Both the position numbers and the translations under genes were made by a program. Below, piece after piece: positions 50,153 to 57,186 of a stretch of DNA of 64,000 nt (its first letter is position 1; each line of letters opens with the position of its first letter). Below the pieces are notes generated by a model. That model made no database searches, had not been told where the DNA came from, and saw only the letters and a list, made by a program, of their open reading frames with translations. The stretch comes from Acidicapsa dinghuensis. GTDB lineage: Bacteria > Acidobacteriota > Terriglobia > Terriglobales > Acidobacteriaceae. The DNA is taken from positions 62,001 to 126,000 of the forward strand of contig NZ_JAGSYH010000009.1 of NCBI RefSeq assembly GCF_025685685.1, in the 5' to 3' direction.

Positions 50153-50653
50153 ATGCCCACAGGTCTAGTTCGATACCAACAATCGGGAGGCTTCCATTTC
50201 CTCACCTTCAGTTGTTATCGCCGCCGGCCCTACCTGAAAGAGTCTGCGGCCATGGATCTCTTTGAAGACGCGCTGGAACGCACCCGCCTCCGCTATCTCT
50301 TTGTCGTCGCCGGCTATGTCGTTATGCCTGAGCATGTGCATCTGCTGATCAACGAACCCCGGTACGCGCTCCTATTCGGTGCCAATCGCACCGTAATGCC
50401 TATGCCTCTTGCGCAACCACGGGAAATGAGGGAAATTCAGATGCTGGAAGTGAAAAAGATCGCTGAAGACCTGTACATCGCAATTGCGACCCCTCCCGAA
50501 GTGGACGAAGAGTGGTTCACTCCGAAGGCACTGAGCGCACACCAGCTAATCAAGGAGCTTAGCAACAGGGGAGCGCACTCGACCGACATCGGCGATGCTA
50601 TGTATCAACAGGATCCTGCATGGCTTGAGAAGGCTCAGGGACCGTACGAGTGA
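50153..50653 (+). CDS. REP-associated tyrosine transposase (RAYT), N-terminal half joined to an unrelated tail
   Basis: The protein is 166 residues from the ATG at 50153. Residues 1-66 are clearly Y1/RAYT: VRYQQSGGFHFLTFSCYRRRPYL, then GYVVMPEHVHLL with the HUH pair His61 and His63. After about residue 70 it no longer resembles the family: the usual segment after HVHLL with the catalytic Tyr and the RFYD-type end is missing, replaced by an acidic tail (EVDEEWFTPKALSAHQLIKEL). It is probably a deletion or fusion relic without full activity. REP hairpins lie on both sides, as expected for a RAYT locus. Confidence 0.65.
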   Translation: MPTGLVRYQQSGGFHFLTFSCYRRRPYLKESAAMDLFEDALERTRLRYLFVVAGYVVMPEHVHLLINEPRYALLFGANRTVMPMPLAQPREMREIQMLEVKKIAEDLYIAIATPPEVDEEWFTPKALSAHQLIKELSNRGAHSTDIGDAMYQQDPAWLEKAQGPYE

Positions 50654-50706
50654 CCAGAACTAGCGGCTAAGAGGGCGTTGGCTCAGATCCGAGATACTGA
50701 GATTCT

Positions 50707-50737
50707 GGTGCCCCAGCTTTCGCTTTTGAGACTTGGG
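50707..50737. repeat. REP-like palindrome between two RAYT copies
   Basis: GGTGCCCCAGCTTTCGCTTTTGAGACTTGGG: the same head as the copy at 21411 and an imperfect stem (CCCAGCTTTC with GAGACTTGGG), 53 bases after the RAYT stop. Confidence 0.65.
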
Positions 50738-50750
50738 TTACGATGCTCCC

Positions 50751-50894
50751 ATGGCCAATAAGCTAAACCAATATCAGCAGACAGGCGACTTCCATTTCAT
50801 CACCTTCAGTTGCTACCGGAATAAAGCGCACCTCTGGCACCTCAGTAGTGAAATAAACATAAGACCTAGGCCAATTCCTCCGGGACCCTTTTGA
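50751..50894 (+). pseudogene. Truncated second RAYT copy
   Basis: An ATG frame of 47 codons begins MANKLNQYQQTGDFHFITFS and CYR, matching the first 23 residues of the RAYT at 50153 (YQQSGGFHFLTFSCYR), then drifts into unrelated sequence and stops. The catalytic part is absent. It has the same placement relative to a REP hairpin as the intact start: hairpin, short gap, ATG. Confidence 0.75.
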
Positions 50895-50903
50895 GGTCAG
50901 AAA

Positions 50904-51359
50904 ATGAACGGACTGAGATTTGATGACATCGAGCGGATGGTGCCCGTTTCCATAGGATTCGGTATTGGTTATTTGGGGTTTGTCAGCAGCCTCGATGACA
51001 TTGAAGTTTGGTTTCAGCTCACGGATTTTCAAGGGATTCTCGCCACTCTTGAAAAAGGACTCGCTTCCAATGTTCATGAGGGGCGGCTATTTTATCGGTT
51101 CGATAATCGGGGTGGAGATGACGGATCGGAACGAGCCGCTTTTCTGGTCCGCGAACACTTCGACGGAATTGAGATAACTCTCGTCAGCGGATTGGAAGAG
51201 AGCGACGACCTATCAGGTCTGGAAATGGGTGGCATGTCGGTGTGCATTTCCAAATCCGATGCGAGGACGCTGATGAATGACTTCTCAAGGTTGTTGAATT
51301 CCTCTCTCGACCCAGCCGACCGCCCGACACCTGGCCCATATCTAAACTCAAACCACTGA
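50904..51359 (+). CDS. Acidic protein of unknown function
   Basis: The protein is 151 residues starting MNGLRFDDIERMVPVS; TTGAGGTC precedes the ATG as a fair ribosome site. It is acidic, lacks a signal peptide or membrane helix, and alternates strands and helices (IGFGIGYLGFVSSLDDIEVWFQLTDF, GIEITLVSGLEESDDLSG in parts). I do not recognise a family; size and charge recall immunity-type proteins, without further support. It lies inside the REP/RAYT block, between a broken RAYT and a further REP hairpin, so it may be recently acquired. Codon use is less biased than in neighbouring genes. Confidence 0.55.
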   Translation: MNGLRFDDIERMVPVSIGFGIGYLGFVSSLDDIEVWFQLTDFQGILATLEKGLASNVHEGRLFYRFDNRGGDDGSERAAFLVREHFDGIEITLVSGLEESDDLSGLEMGGMSVCISKSDARTLMNDFSRLLNSSLDPADRPTPGPYLNSNH

Positions 51360-51360
51360 G

Positions 51361-51388
51361 GGTGCCCCAGGTCTTAACGAGACCTCGG
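51361..51388. repeat. REP-like palindrome closing the RAYT block
   Basis: GGTGCCCCAGGTCTTAACGAGACCTCGG: CCCAGGTCT pairs with AGACCTCGG with one mismatch. It is two bases after the stop of the acidic protein and shares the GGTGCCCCAG head with the copies at 21411 and 50707. Confidence 0.7.
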
Positions 51389-51441
51389 TTATGACGCTCC
51401 CCTGGTGAGTAGGTTGAAGACCTGAAAGTGTTGCGATTCCT

Positions 51442-51471
51442 TTTACTGCGAACGCAACCGCTGTCTATAAT
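51442..51471 (+). promoter_or_regulatory. Promoter candidate for the alpha-galactosidase gene
   Basis: TATAAT (51466-51471) is a perfect -10 box; TTTACT (51442-51447) 18 bases upstream matches four of six -35 positions. It lies 40 bp before the start codon. Confidence 0.6.
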
Positions 51472-51510
51472 TCGCGCGTGCTGTAAACGATTTCTCGTGC
51501 CGGAGATTGC

Positions 51511-53169
51511 ATGCCGACAACCCCTCGTTCCATCCGCCTTGGAGCCATTCTTCTCTTCTCCATACTGGCGATAGGCTCTCTTCCCGTTTGGTCGCAAGCC
51601 GGTGGAGATGCTGCAATTCCTCTGCCTCCGATGGGCTGGTCTTCCTGGAACAGCTTCTCCAACCGCATCGATTCAAAGATCGCCATGCAACAGGCGCAGG
51701 CGCTCATCAGCACAGGCATGGCCAAGCAGGGCTTTCAATTCGTAAACATCGATGAAGGCTGGTGGCTGGGCACGCGGGACTCGGAAGGCAACATCGTCGT
51801 CGAACCAACGCGATGGCCCGCCATCGCCCCCGGCGAGCACGCTGGCGATATGAGCAACATCGTTCGCTACATCCACGGGCTCGGATTGAAGGCCGGCATC
51901 TATACCGACGCCGGTAATGACGGCTGCAGCTTCTACGGCCCCGACCTCGGCCCCAAGATGCCCCATACCGGCAGCGAAGGCCATTACGAACAGGACTTTC
52001 TCCAGTTCGCAAAGTGGGGCTTCGATTACGTCAAGGTCGATTGGTGCGGCGGCAACGGCGAAAACCTCGACCCCGCGCTGCAGTACGCCGAAGTAGCGCG
52101 CGCCATTCACCGCGCCGAGGTCATCACCGGACACAAGCTCTACTACTCCATCTGCAACTGGGGAAAAGACAGCCCCTGGACATGGGCGCCCGGCATCGGC
52201 GGAGTGCAAGCCGATATCTGGCGAACCAGCGGAGATATCGTCGCCCCCATCGTCGCGGACTCCCCAAACAGCAGCCGCCGCGCGACATTGGAAGAGGTCC
52301 TGGGCAACTTCGACAAAGGCATTCATCCCGAAGCGCAGCACACCGGCTACTACAACGATCCGGACATGATGGTTCTCGGCATGCCGGGGCTTGGCGATGT
52401 TGAGAACCGGCTGCACATGACGCTATGGGCTATATCCGGCGCTCCGTTACTGGTAGGAGCCGACCTCACCAAACTCTCACCCGGCGCGCAGGCCGACCTC
52501 ACCAACTCCGAAGTCATCGCCATCGATCAGGACCCGCTTGGGCTCCAGGCGGTTTGCGTTTCTCCTCCCGATGCCAAAGTGGAAGTGTGGGTTAAGAAGC
52601 TCGCGAACACAGATCGCGGCAAACGCGCTGTTCTTCTCCTGAATCGTTCCGCAACAGAACAGCACGCGCACGTATCGTTGAGCGAACTATCGCTCGCTGC
52701 CGGCGATGCTCAGGTTCGAGATGTGTGGACCCATCGCAATCTCGACAGGCAAAGCCTAGACCAGGCCGTAGTCCCCGCACACGACGCGCTTCTGTTCATC
52801 GTTGAGGGCCGCGAACCCGAAGGGGCAGGCTACGCTCCCGCAGCAACAGCCAACGATGCCCCCGACAACCGCTTCGCCGGAAGCGCCTGGAATTTCTCTG
52901 GAGTAAAAGCTGCTGATGGACGAGCCTGGATCACTCTCAACTACTCAAATCCTGGTGACACGACAGAGCTGATGGAGCTGCGAGTCAACGGTATCCGGCA
53001 AAGCGCGATAGCCCTTCCCGCATCCAATGCCTCGCAAAATACCGTGACTCTCGAAGTCAATCTCGAAGCAGGAAACCATCCCAACCAGATCACCCTGCTC
53101 GGACAAACCGGAGGCAAGGCATCTCCCACCGCAATCAAGGTAATCGCCATCTCTGGTAGCCAGAAATAG
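51511..53169 (+). CDS. Exported glycoside hydrolase family 27 alpha-galactosidase
   Basis: The protein is 552 residues; GGAG lies 7 bases before the ATG. A signal peptide covers about residues 1-30. The GH27 barrel starts PLPPMGWSSWNSF, continues with FVNIDEGWW and LGLKAGIYTDAG, holds the catalytic nucleophile Asp in YVKVDWCGG and the acid/base Asp in WRTSGDI, then NDPDMMVLGMPG. The C-terminal ~150 residues form a beta domain that ends the fold and perhaps an extra carbohydrate-binding module. It should remove terminal alpha-galactose from oligosaccharides in the periplasm or outside the cell. Confidence 0.93.
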   Translation: MPTTPRSIRLGAILLFSILAIGSLPVWSQAGGDAAIPLPPMGWSSWNSFSNRIDSKIAMQQAQALISTGMAKQGFQFVNIDEGWWLGTRDSEGNIVVEPTRWPAIAPGEHAGDMSNIVRYIHGLGLKAGIYTDAGNDGCSFYGPDLGPKMPHTGSEGHYEQDFLQFAKWGFDYVKVDWCGGNGENLDPALQYAEVARAIHRAEVITGHKLYYSICNWGKDSPWTWAPGIGGVQADIWRTSGDIVAPIVADSPNSSRRATLEEVLGNFDKGIHPEAQHTGYYNDPDMMVLGMPGLGDVENRLHMTLWAISGAPLLVGADLTKLSPGAQADLTNSEVIAIDQDPLGLQAVCVSPPDAKVEVWVKKLANTDRGKRAVLLLNRSATEQHAHVSLSELSLAAGDAQVRDVWTHRNLDRQSLDQAVVPAHDALLFIVEGREPEGAGYAPAATANDAPDNRFAGSAWNFSGVKAADGRAWITLNYSNPGDTTELMELRVNGIRQSAIALPASNASQNTVTLEVNLEAGNHPNQITLLGQTGGKASPTAIKVIAISGSQK

Positions 53170-53183
53170 CGTCTACTCGTAGC

Positions 53184-53207
53184 CGCCACCTACCCCGGTA
53201 GATGGCG
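53184..53207 (+). terminator. Hairpin after the alpha-galactosidase gene
   Basis: CGCCACCTACC (53184-53194) and GGTAGATGGCG (53197-53207) form an 11-bp stem with one mismatch and a 2-base gap, 15 bases after the stop. No T-run follows, so the terminator role is uncertain. Confidence 0.4.
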
Positions 53208-53270
53208 CTCCAAACCTCGCCTCACTCCCACTTTCCCAAGCGCCACCGCGTGTGGAACATACCACAACAG

Positions 53271-53293
53271 GGTATAAATATATTTGACACACC
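53271..53293 (+). repeat. Left terminal inverted repeat of the IS1595-family element
   Basis: It starts GGTATAAATATATTTGACAC and ends ACC at 53293. It matches the reverse complement of the right end at 20 of 23 positions. It contains the TTGACA used as the -35 box of the transposase promoter. Confidence 0.9.
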
Positions 53294-53312
53294 ATGATTG
53301 TTTCGATAGTAT
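53284..53312 (+). promoter_or_regulatory. Transposase promoter, -35 box inside the left inverted repeat
   Basis: TTGACA (53284-53289) and TAGTAT (53307-53312) are 17 bases apart. The expected start of transcription, about 7 bases after the -10, falls on the A of the transposase ATG (53319), so the message is probably leaderless. No ribosome site exists before the ATG. Confidence 0.65.
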
Positions 53313-53318
53313 TAGTTC

Positions 53319-54308
53319 ATGGCAAAGACAGAAAAAGTTCCGCAAAGCTTGCTTGAGGCGACTCGATACTTCGCCGATCCCGACGTGTGTGTAGACTTCG
53401 TGGCTGCGATGCGTTGGCCGGATGGTGTGGAATGCCCACACTGCGGGAGCAAGCGCGTTTCGTATCTCTCTTCGCGCCGTATCTGGAAGTGCATGGCAAA
53501 AGAGTGCCATAAGCAATTCAGCGTCAAGACTCAATCTGTCTTTGAAGACTCGCCGATCTCTCTCGATAAGTGGCTTACCGCCGTGTGGCTGGTCGTCAAT
53601 TGCAAGAATGGCATTAGCTCTTACGAAATCGCACGCGACTTGAAAGTCACTCAGAAATCAGCGTGGTTTATGCTGCATCGTATTCGTCTTGCGCTGAAGA
53701 CTCAGAACTGGAGCAAGATGGGTTCCGGTGGTGGTCCCGTGGAAGTAGATGAAGCATTCATCGGGGGATCGCCTAAGAACTGGCATCTCGCAAAGCGTGC
53801 CAAGCGTGCGCGATTCAGCGAAGACAAGCCAGCGGATCATAAGACTGCCGTGGTCGGATTGCTTGACCGTGACACTCGCCAGGTACGCGCCAAAGTCATT
53901 CCCAACGTGAAGCGTGAAGTCTTGCAGGATGCCATTCTTCAGAACGTTGTAGGGACCGGCAAGGTCTACACCGATGGTTGGAAAGCCTACAGCAATCTCC
54001 CTGCGCTCGAATTCGTGCATGAGACTGTAGACCACCTGAACGAGTATGTACGCGGTGAAGTACACACCAACGGAATTGAGAATTTCTGGTCATTGCTCAA
54101 GCGCGGATTGAAAGGCACCTATGTTGCCGTCGAGCCATTTCACCTTGAGCGTTACGTCGATGAGCAGGTTTTCCGGTTCAATAATCGCGCCACTAAATAC
54201 GCGCCGATGACCGATTCAGATCGTTTCATTCTTGCCTTATCGCAGATCGCGGGAAAGCGGTTAACCTACGCGGAACTGACCGGCAAGGTGGGAGAAACGG
54301 CGGTATAA
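53319..54308 (+). CDS. IS1595-family (ISXO2-like) transposase
   Basis: The protein is 329 residues. An N-terminal zinc ribbon has CPHC (39-42) and CMAKEC (58-63). The ISXO2-like catalytic domain follows with Asp144 in VEVDEAFIGG, Asp219 in VYTDGWKAY, and HTNGIENFWSLLKRG with Asn251 and Glu254. This is the complete DD(N/E) set of the family. It catalyses cut-and-paste movement of the surrounding element using its terminal repeats. Length is normal and there is no frameshift, so it is probably active. Confidence 0.95.
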   Translation: MAKTEKVPQSLLEATRYFADPDVCVDFVAAMRWPDGVECPHCGSKRVSYLSSRRIWKCMAKECHKQFSVKTQSVFEDSPISLDKWLTAVWLVVNCKNGISSYEIARDLKVTQKSAWFMLHRIRLALKTQNWSKMGSGGGPVEVDEAFIGGSPKNWHLAKRAKRARFSEDKPADHKTAVVGLLDRDTRQVRAKVIPNVKREVLQDAILQNVVGTGKVYTDGWKAYSNLPALEFVHETVDHLNEYVRGEVHTNGIENFWSLLKRGLKGTYVAVEPFHLERYVDEQVFRFNNRATKYAPMTDSDRFILALSQIAGKRLTYAELTGKVGETAV

Positions 54309-54347
54309 CTCATTCTGGAAACCACGCCAGCAAAGGGGCAAACGCAA

Positions 54348-54548
54348 ATGACCAAGGAAGAGATTCAGAGCGTGATGTTGCAAGCGAGACTGGAAGCTGG
54401 CCTCACACAACAGGATATGGCGAACATGATGGCGACGAAGCAATCTACGATTGCGCGTATGGAATCAGGCCGGTATCCGGTGCGTTTGCTTACGCTGATG
54501 AAGTGGGCGGAAGTGACGGGCAAGCGATTAGAAATCAGGCTCGTTTAG
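54348..54548 (+). CDS. Small HTH (XRE/HigA-like) protein, IS passenger
   Basis: The protein is 66 residues with AGGGG 9 bases before the ATG. LEAGLTQQDMANMMATKQSTIARMESG is a Cro/C1-type helix-turn-helix, given here as LTQQDMANMM and QSTIARMESG. The end KWAEVTGKRLEIRLV is like HigA antitoxins, which finish with a strand after the HTH. No HigB/RelE toxin is visible next to it. It may regulate the transposase or the passenger genes. Its 3' end overlaps the convergent 46-residue gene by 14 bp. Confidence 0.8.
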   Translation: MTKEEIQSVMLQARLEAGLTQQDMANMMATKQSTIARMESGRYPVRLLTLMKWAEVTGKRLEIRLV

Positions 54549-54675
54549 AGCGCGGTTTCTTGCCCGTCTTCTCTGCATCAATCCGCTGTACCATTTCCTT
54601 TTTCGACACCTTGAGTATCGTCTTCAAAGCATCCCTGAAACGGGCGAATTCGGGATTGTTTGGCGGAGTCTTCAT
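54535..54675 (-). CDS. 46-residue basic protein (NPEFxRF type), partner of the DUF3800 gene
   Basis: It begins MKTPPNNPEFARFRDALKTI and ends in a Lys/Arg-rich tail (KTGKKPRSKRA). It starts 5 bp after the DUF3800 stop, so the two form an operon. I recall short proteins with an N-P-E-F-x-R-F start and a K-E helix (here LKVSKKEMVQRID) recurring beside DUF3800 genes and phage genes; that is memory of a pattern, not a search. AGG lies close before the ATG. It could be an antitoxin- or adaptor-like partner; nothing in the sequence proves it. Confidence 0.65.
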   Translation of the reverse strand: MKTPPNNPEFARFRDALKTILKVSKKEMVQRIDAEKTGKKPRSKRA

Positions 54676-54680
54676 GGAAC

Positions 54681-55685
54681 CTATGATAGCTCCTCGCTGT
54701 CCTCGGCGCTGAGAACCATTGGATCTATTCCAGTTGCCTCTATGTACCTCTTCCTAAACTCCTGATAAGCAGGATCATTCTCAAGGAATTCAACGAGTCG
54801 CTTGCGTTGCAAATTGACAAATGCTTCAAGCGCGAAGAGGTTGGCAAGGCGTTCGTGCGCCTCTTCTGGGCTTAACAGGTTCTGTCTTTGTAATTTCAAA
54901 AACTCACCCACTTCGCCCCTTAACACGGAACCGAACGTCAGCAAATCAAGCATCCGCATGTGCTGCGCGGGTGGCTCACAACGCAAATATCCAACGTCAT
55001 TTCGGGTTCCAATAATTCTCAAAGCTTCGCTGCGTACTTGGGTTTCCCCCTCTACGGAGAATTCTCCGGCCAATAAGTCCGCCATTTGGAGCGCTGCAAC
55101 TTCCTCGTCTTTCCCTGGGGTACATGTTCCAGCATGACGCATGTAGTCGCGAAGGAAGGGTTCTTCCTTATTCGCGTTGAAGTTCTCGATGTTGAATCGA
55201 AGGGCAGAGTGCTCGTCGAAGATGAAGTCTACCTTCTCGCCATCGGGTTGTGGCTCCATCCACTGAAAGGTCATCTTCGTTGCGGTAATAAACCCCCAAT
55301 CATATGCTTTAGCCGCACCCCGCGCATATTTTCGGGAGGCTTTGTCGATGTCGCCCAGCGCATGAGGAACAATCGCGCAGAGTCCTTGCAAGTCAAAGTT
55401 GCTAATCACGGCAGCTAGATCAAGCATCTTTTGATCGGCTTGCTCTCGATTAAATTTCCAGAATTGACCGCTCAGGCTCTGGCATTCGTAGTGTTTGAAA
55501 AATTCGATTCTCGGATGTTGATGAAGACAGTCATCCCATGCGTCCTCAATCTTTAACCACTCATCAACATGACCGACGAAGCCGCCCATGATCAGGGCCC
55601 TGTTTCGCCTTCGGTCATTTCCGCTCTCGTCGAAGAATGCTCTAAACACGGACACTAGCCTTTGCAGGCGCCGAGAGCGCGACAT
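54681..55685 (-). CDS. DUF3800 protein, IS passenger
   Basis: The protein is 334 residues from the ATG at 55685; a TTG at 55727 and GTG codons near 55650 are alternative starts, the latter with AAAGG upstream. It has the DUF3800 signatures: FFDESGND near residue 17 and a later acidic motif in EVAALQMADLLAGE, with FIFDEHSA between. Spaced acidic residues in this family suggest an RNase H-like fold and metal-dependent nuclease, which is a prediction and not shown. The C-terminal ~100 residues are helical. It is transcribed inward from the right end of the element, opposite to the transposase. Confidence 0.82.
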   Translation of the reverse strand: MSRSRRLQRLVSVFRAFFDESGNDRRRNRALIMGGFVGHVDEWLKIEDAWDDCLHQHPRIEFFKHYECQSLSGQFWKFNREQADQKMLDLAAVISNFDLQGLCAIVPHALGDIDKASRKYARGAAKAYDWGFITATKMTFQWMEPQPDGEKVDFIFDEHSALRFNIENFNANKEEPFLRDYMRHAGTCTPGKDEEVAALQMADLLAGEFSVEGETQVRSEALRIIGTRNDVGYLRCEPPAQHMRMLDLLTFGSVLRGEVGEFLKLQRQNLLSPEEAHERLANLFALEAFVNLQRKRLVEFLENDPAYQEFRKRYIEATGIDPMVLSAEDSEELS

Positions 55686-55767
55686 ACCGCATAGATGGGG
55701 AACGATACGAATAATTGGTAAATGCAATTGCTTTCATCGCTTTCCTCAGCATGCAATACATCGACTT

Positions 55768-55790
55768 GGTGCGTCAAATATATTAATGCC
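55768..55790 (-). repeat. Right terminal inverted repeat of the IS1595-family element
   Basis: Read from outside on the minus strand it starts GGCATTAATATATTTGACGC and ends ACC. Differences from the left end are at positions 3, 6 and 19. Like the left end it carries an inward-pointing TTGAC box (TTGACG). Confidence 0.9.
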
Positions 55791-55934
55791 CACAACAGGT
55801 ATAAATTCCCCGCGACCTTCCGGTGCATGCACAAACACCCGTAATTCCACGCAAAAATATCGCAAGCAAATCCACTGACTTACAGAAAACTTCGCTTGAC
55901 ATAGCCCGTCCGCCGGCATCCACCTGCGCCAGAA

Positions 55935-56099
55935 TGTTCCACGAGGAACATTCCTTCGCCGCAGCAGAAAATTGCTCCACGTAGAACACTCCAATTGCTC
56001 TACGTGGAACACTCCTCAATCAGAATCAGTTCCGCAAAATGTTCCACGTGGAACATTCTGGCGTCTTCGCGTCCAGACAAAATTGCTCCACGTGGAGCA
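55935..56099. other. Cluster of five parS-like sites (ParB binding)
   Basis: Five 16-bp palindrome-like sites occur in 165 bp: TGTTCCACGAGGAACA (55935), TGCTCCACGTAGAACA (55973), TGCTCTACGTGGAACA (55996), TGTTCCACGTGGAACA (56040) and TGCTCCACGTGGAGCA (56084). Sites 4 and 5 are perfect palindromes, extended to 20 bp by AA/TT or AT flanks. The sequence at 56040 is the form of parS recognised by chromosomal ParB proteins in many bacteria. The cluster lies behind the 3' end of the gene ending at 56182 and has no start codon within 1 kb on its left outside the IS, so a promoter operator is less likely. No parA or parB is in the window. Confidence 0.8.
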
Positions 56100-56181
56100 A
56101 TTGCAATCAGCTCCATCCAACACACACTACGGCTTGCACTGAATTAACGAAAGAGTGCGCATAATGGAAGCGGGCATCGCC

Positions 56182-57186
56182 TCACTTCGAGGCCCAGGCC
56201 AGACCATCCGAAACCGGGCCAGTTGAAAGCAGCCGCGTTTCGCGGAAAGTCGCCATATCAATCTCCGCGACCTTGCCCGGCTTATCGCAGGAGACATAAG
56301 CAACCATGCCGTCTGGCCTGACCAGCGTTTCCTGCGGATGTGTGCCCTGGCCAAGATCGATGTTGCGCGCAACCGTCATCGTCTTCAGATCAATCACGGC
56401 CACTGCATCCGAATCCATCATCGGCACCAGCAGAAACTTGCCGTCGGGAGTCGTCGCCGTGCCATAACCCGCGCTCTTCATCGGGATACGCTTGGCAATC
56501 TTATCCGTTGCCGCATCGATGACGACAAGATCAGGCTTCACCTGGTCAGAAGTGAAAACCCACTTGCCATCACGCGAGACCGAGATGCGCTGCACGTTTT
56601 TTGATACGGGAATTACGGTCTTCAACTTGCGCGCCTTCAGATCCAGCACCGAAACCGTGCCCGGTCCAACGTTGGCAGTGTAGCCCCAGAGTCCATCGGG
56701 CGAGATCGCCAGCATGTGGCTCTGCTCCTGCCCTGTCGGCACTGTGCCCACAATCTTGAGCGTTTTCGGATCGATGATGCTGACGGTTTTATCCAGCTCA
56801 GTTGTTACATAAAGCATTCCGTCGCGCGGATTCATCACCGGGCAATGCGGCCTTATGCCGCGGCCAAAGTCCAGGTGGCCCACGATTTTGTGCGACGCAA
56901 TATCGATCGCCACCAGCACGGAACCATCGGTACCGGGCTTGCCCACACCCGAGTTGCCGTAGATCGGTACAAACGCGGTCTTGCCATCAAGCGAAGCAGT
57001 TACTTCATGGCCAGTGATACCGCCCTCCGGCACGGAAGCAAGTTCCCTGCCCGACGCGGCATCCACAATGCCGAGTGCCTGCGCACCTTTTTCCGCCACC
57101 AGCAGATAACCATCCGACGCTGCAAACGCCGATCCCGAAGACGCCACGAGCGCCAAGGCAAGCCCACCAACCCAAATCCGCTTCAT
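56182..57186 (-). CDS. Exported YncE-like seven-bladed beta-propeller protein
   Basis: The protein is 334 residues; AGGAG lies 7 bases before the ATG at 57186. A signal peptide ends GSAFA. The rest is a run of ~40-residue propeller blades of the YVTN/40-residue repeat type, for example MLYVTTELDKTVSIIDPKTL, YTANVGPGTVSVLDLKARK and VFTSDQVKPDLVVIDAATDK. The family includes YncE and surface-layer-like proteins in the periplasm; some bind DNA or ligands, many have no known role. It is divergent from doxX with a 118-bp gap. Confidence 0.82.
   Translation of the reverse strand: MKRIWVGGLALALVASSGSAFAASDGYLLVAEKGAQALGIVDAASGRELASVPEGGITGHEVTASLDGKTAFVPIYGNSGVGKPGTDGSVLVAIDIASHKIVGHLDFGRGIRPHCPVMNPRDGMLYVTTELDKTVSIIDPKTLKIVGTVPTGQEQSHMLAISPDGLWGYTANVGPGTVSVLDLKARKLKTVIPVSKNVQRISVSRDGKWVFTSDQVKPDLVVIDAATDKIAKRIPMKSAGYGTATTPDGKFLLVPMMDSDAVAVIDLKTMTVARNIDLGQGTHPQETLVRPDGMVAYVSCDKPGKVAEIDMATFRETRLLSTGPVSDGLAWASK

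Larger units (their letters stand above)
53271..55790. mobile_element. IS1595-family element with passenger genes
   Basis: This is a 2520-bp element bounded by 23-bp terminal inverted repeats (20 of 23 matching) that start with GG, and flanked by the 8-bp direct repeat CACAACAG (53263-53270 and 55791-55798). An 8-bp duplication and GG-starting ends are normal for the IS1595 family. Contents left to right: the ISXO2-like transposase (plus), a HigA-like HTH protein (plus), then on the minus strand a 46-residue protein and a DUF3800 protein. Both ends and the transposase look intact, so insertion may be recent. The right end lies 144 bp from the parS-like cluster. Confidence 0.9.

Noticed and set aside
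53319-54308. IS1595 transposase alone as the whole element (about 1.1 kb)
   Set aside because: No inverted repeat partner for the left end is found just after the transposase; the matching end and the 8-bp duplication are at 55768-55798.
55746-56019. Open frames running through the CACGTG repeats on the minus strand
   Set aside because: They cross the end of the IS and translate the palindromes into repeats (MFHVEQ-like); no ribosome site; better explained as parS sites.
55935-56099. CRISPR array or transcription-factor operator as explanation of the CACGTG repeats
   Set aside because: Repeats are only 16 bp, spacing is uneven and spacers too short for CRISPR. The cluster lies at a gene end and not before a start codon, which argues against an operator.
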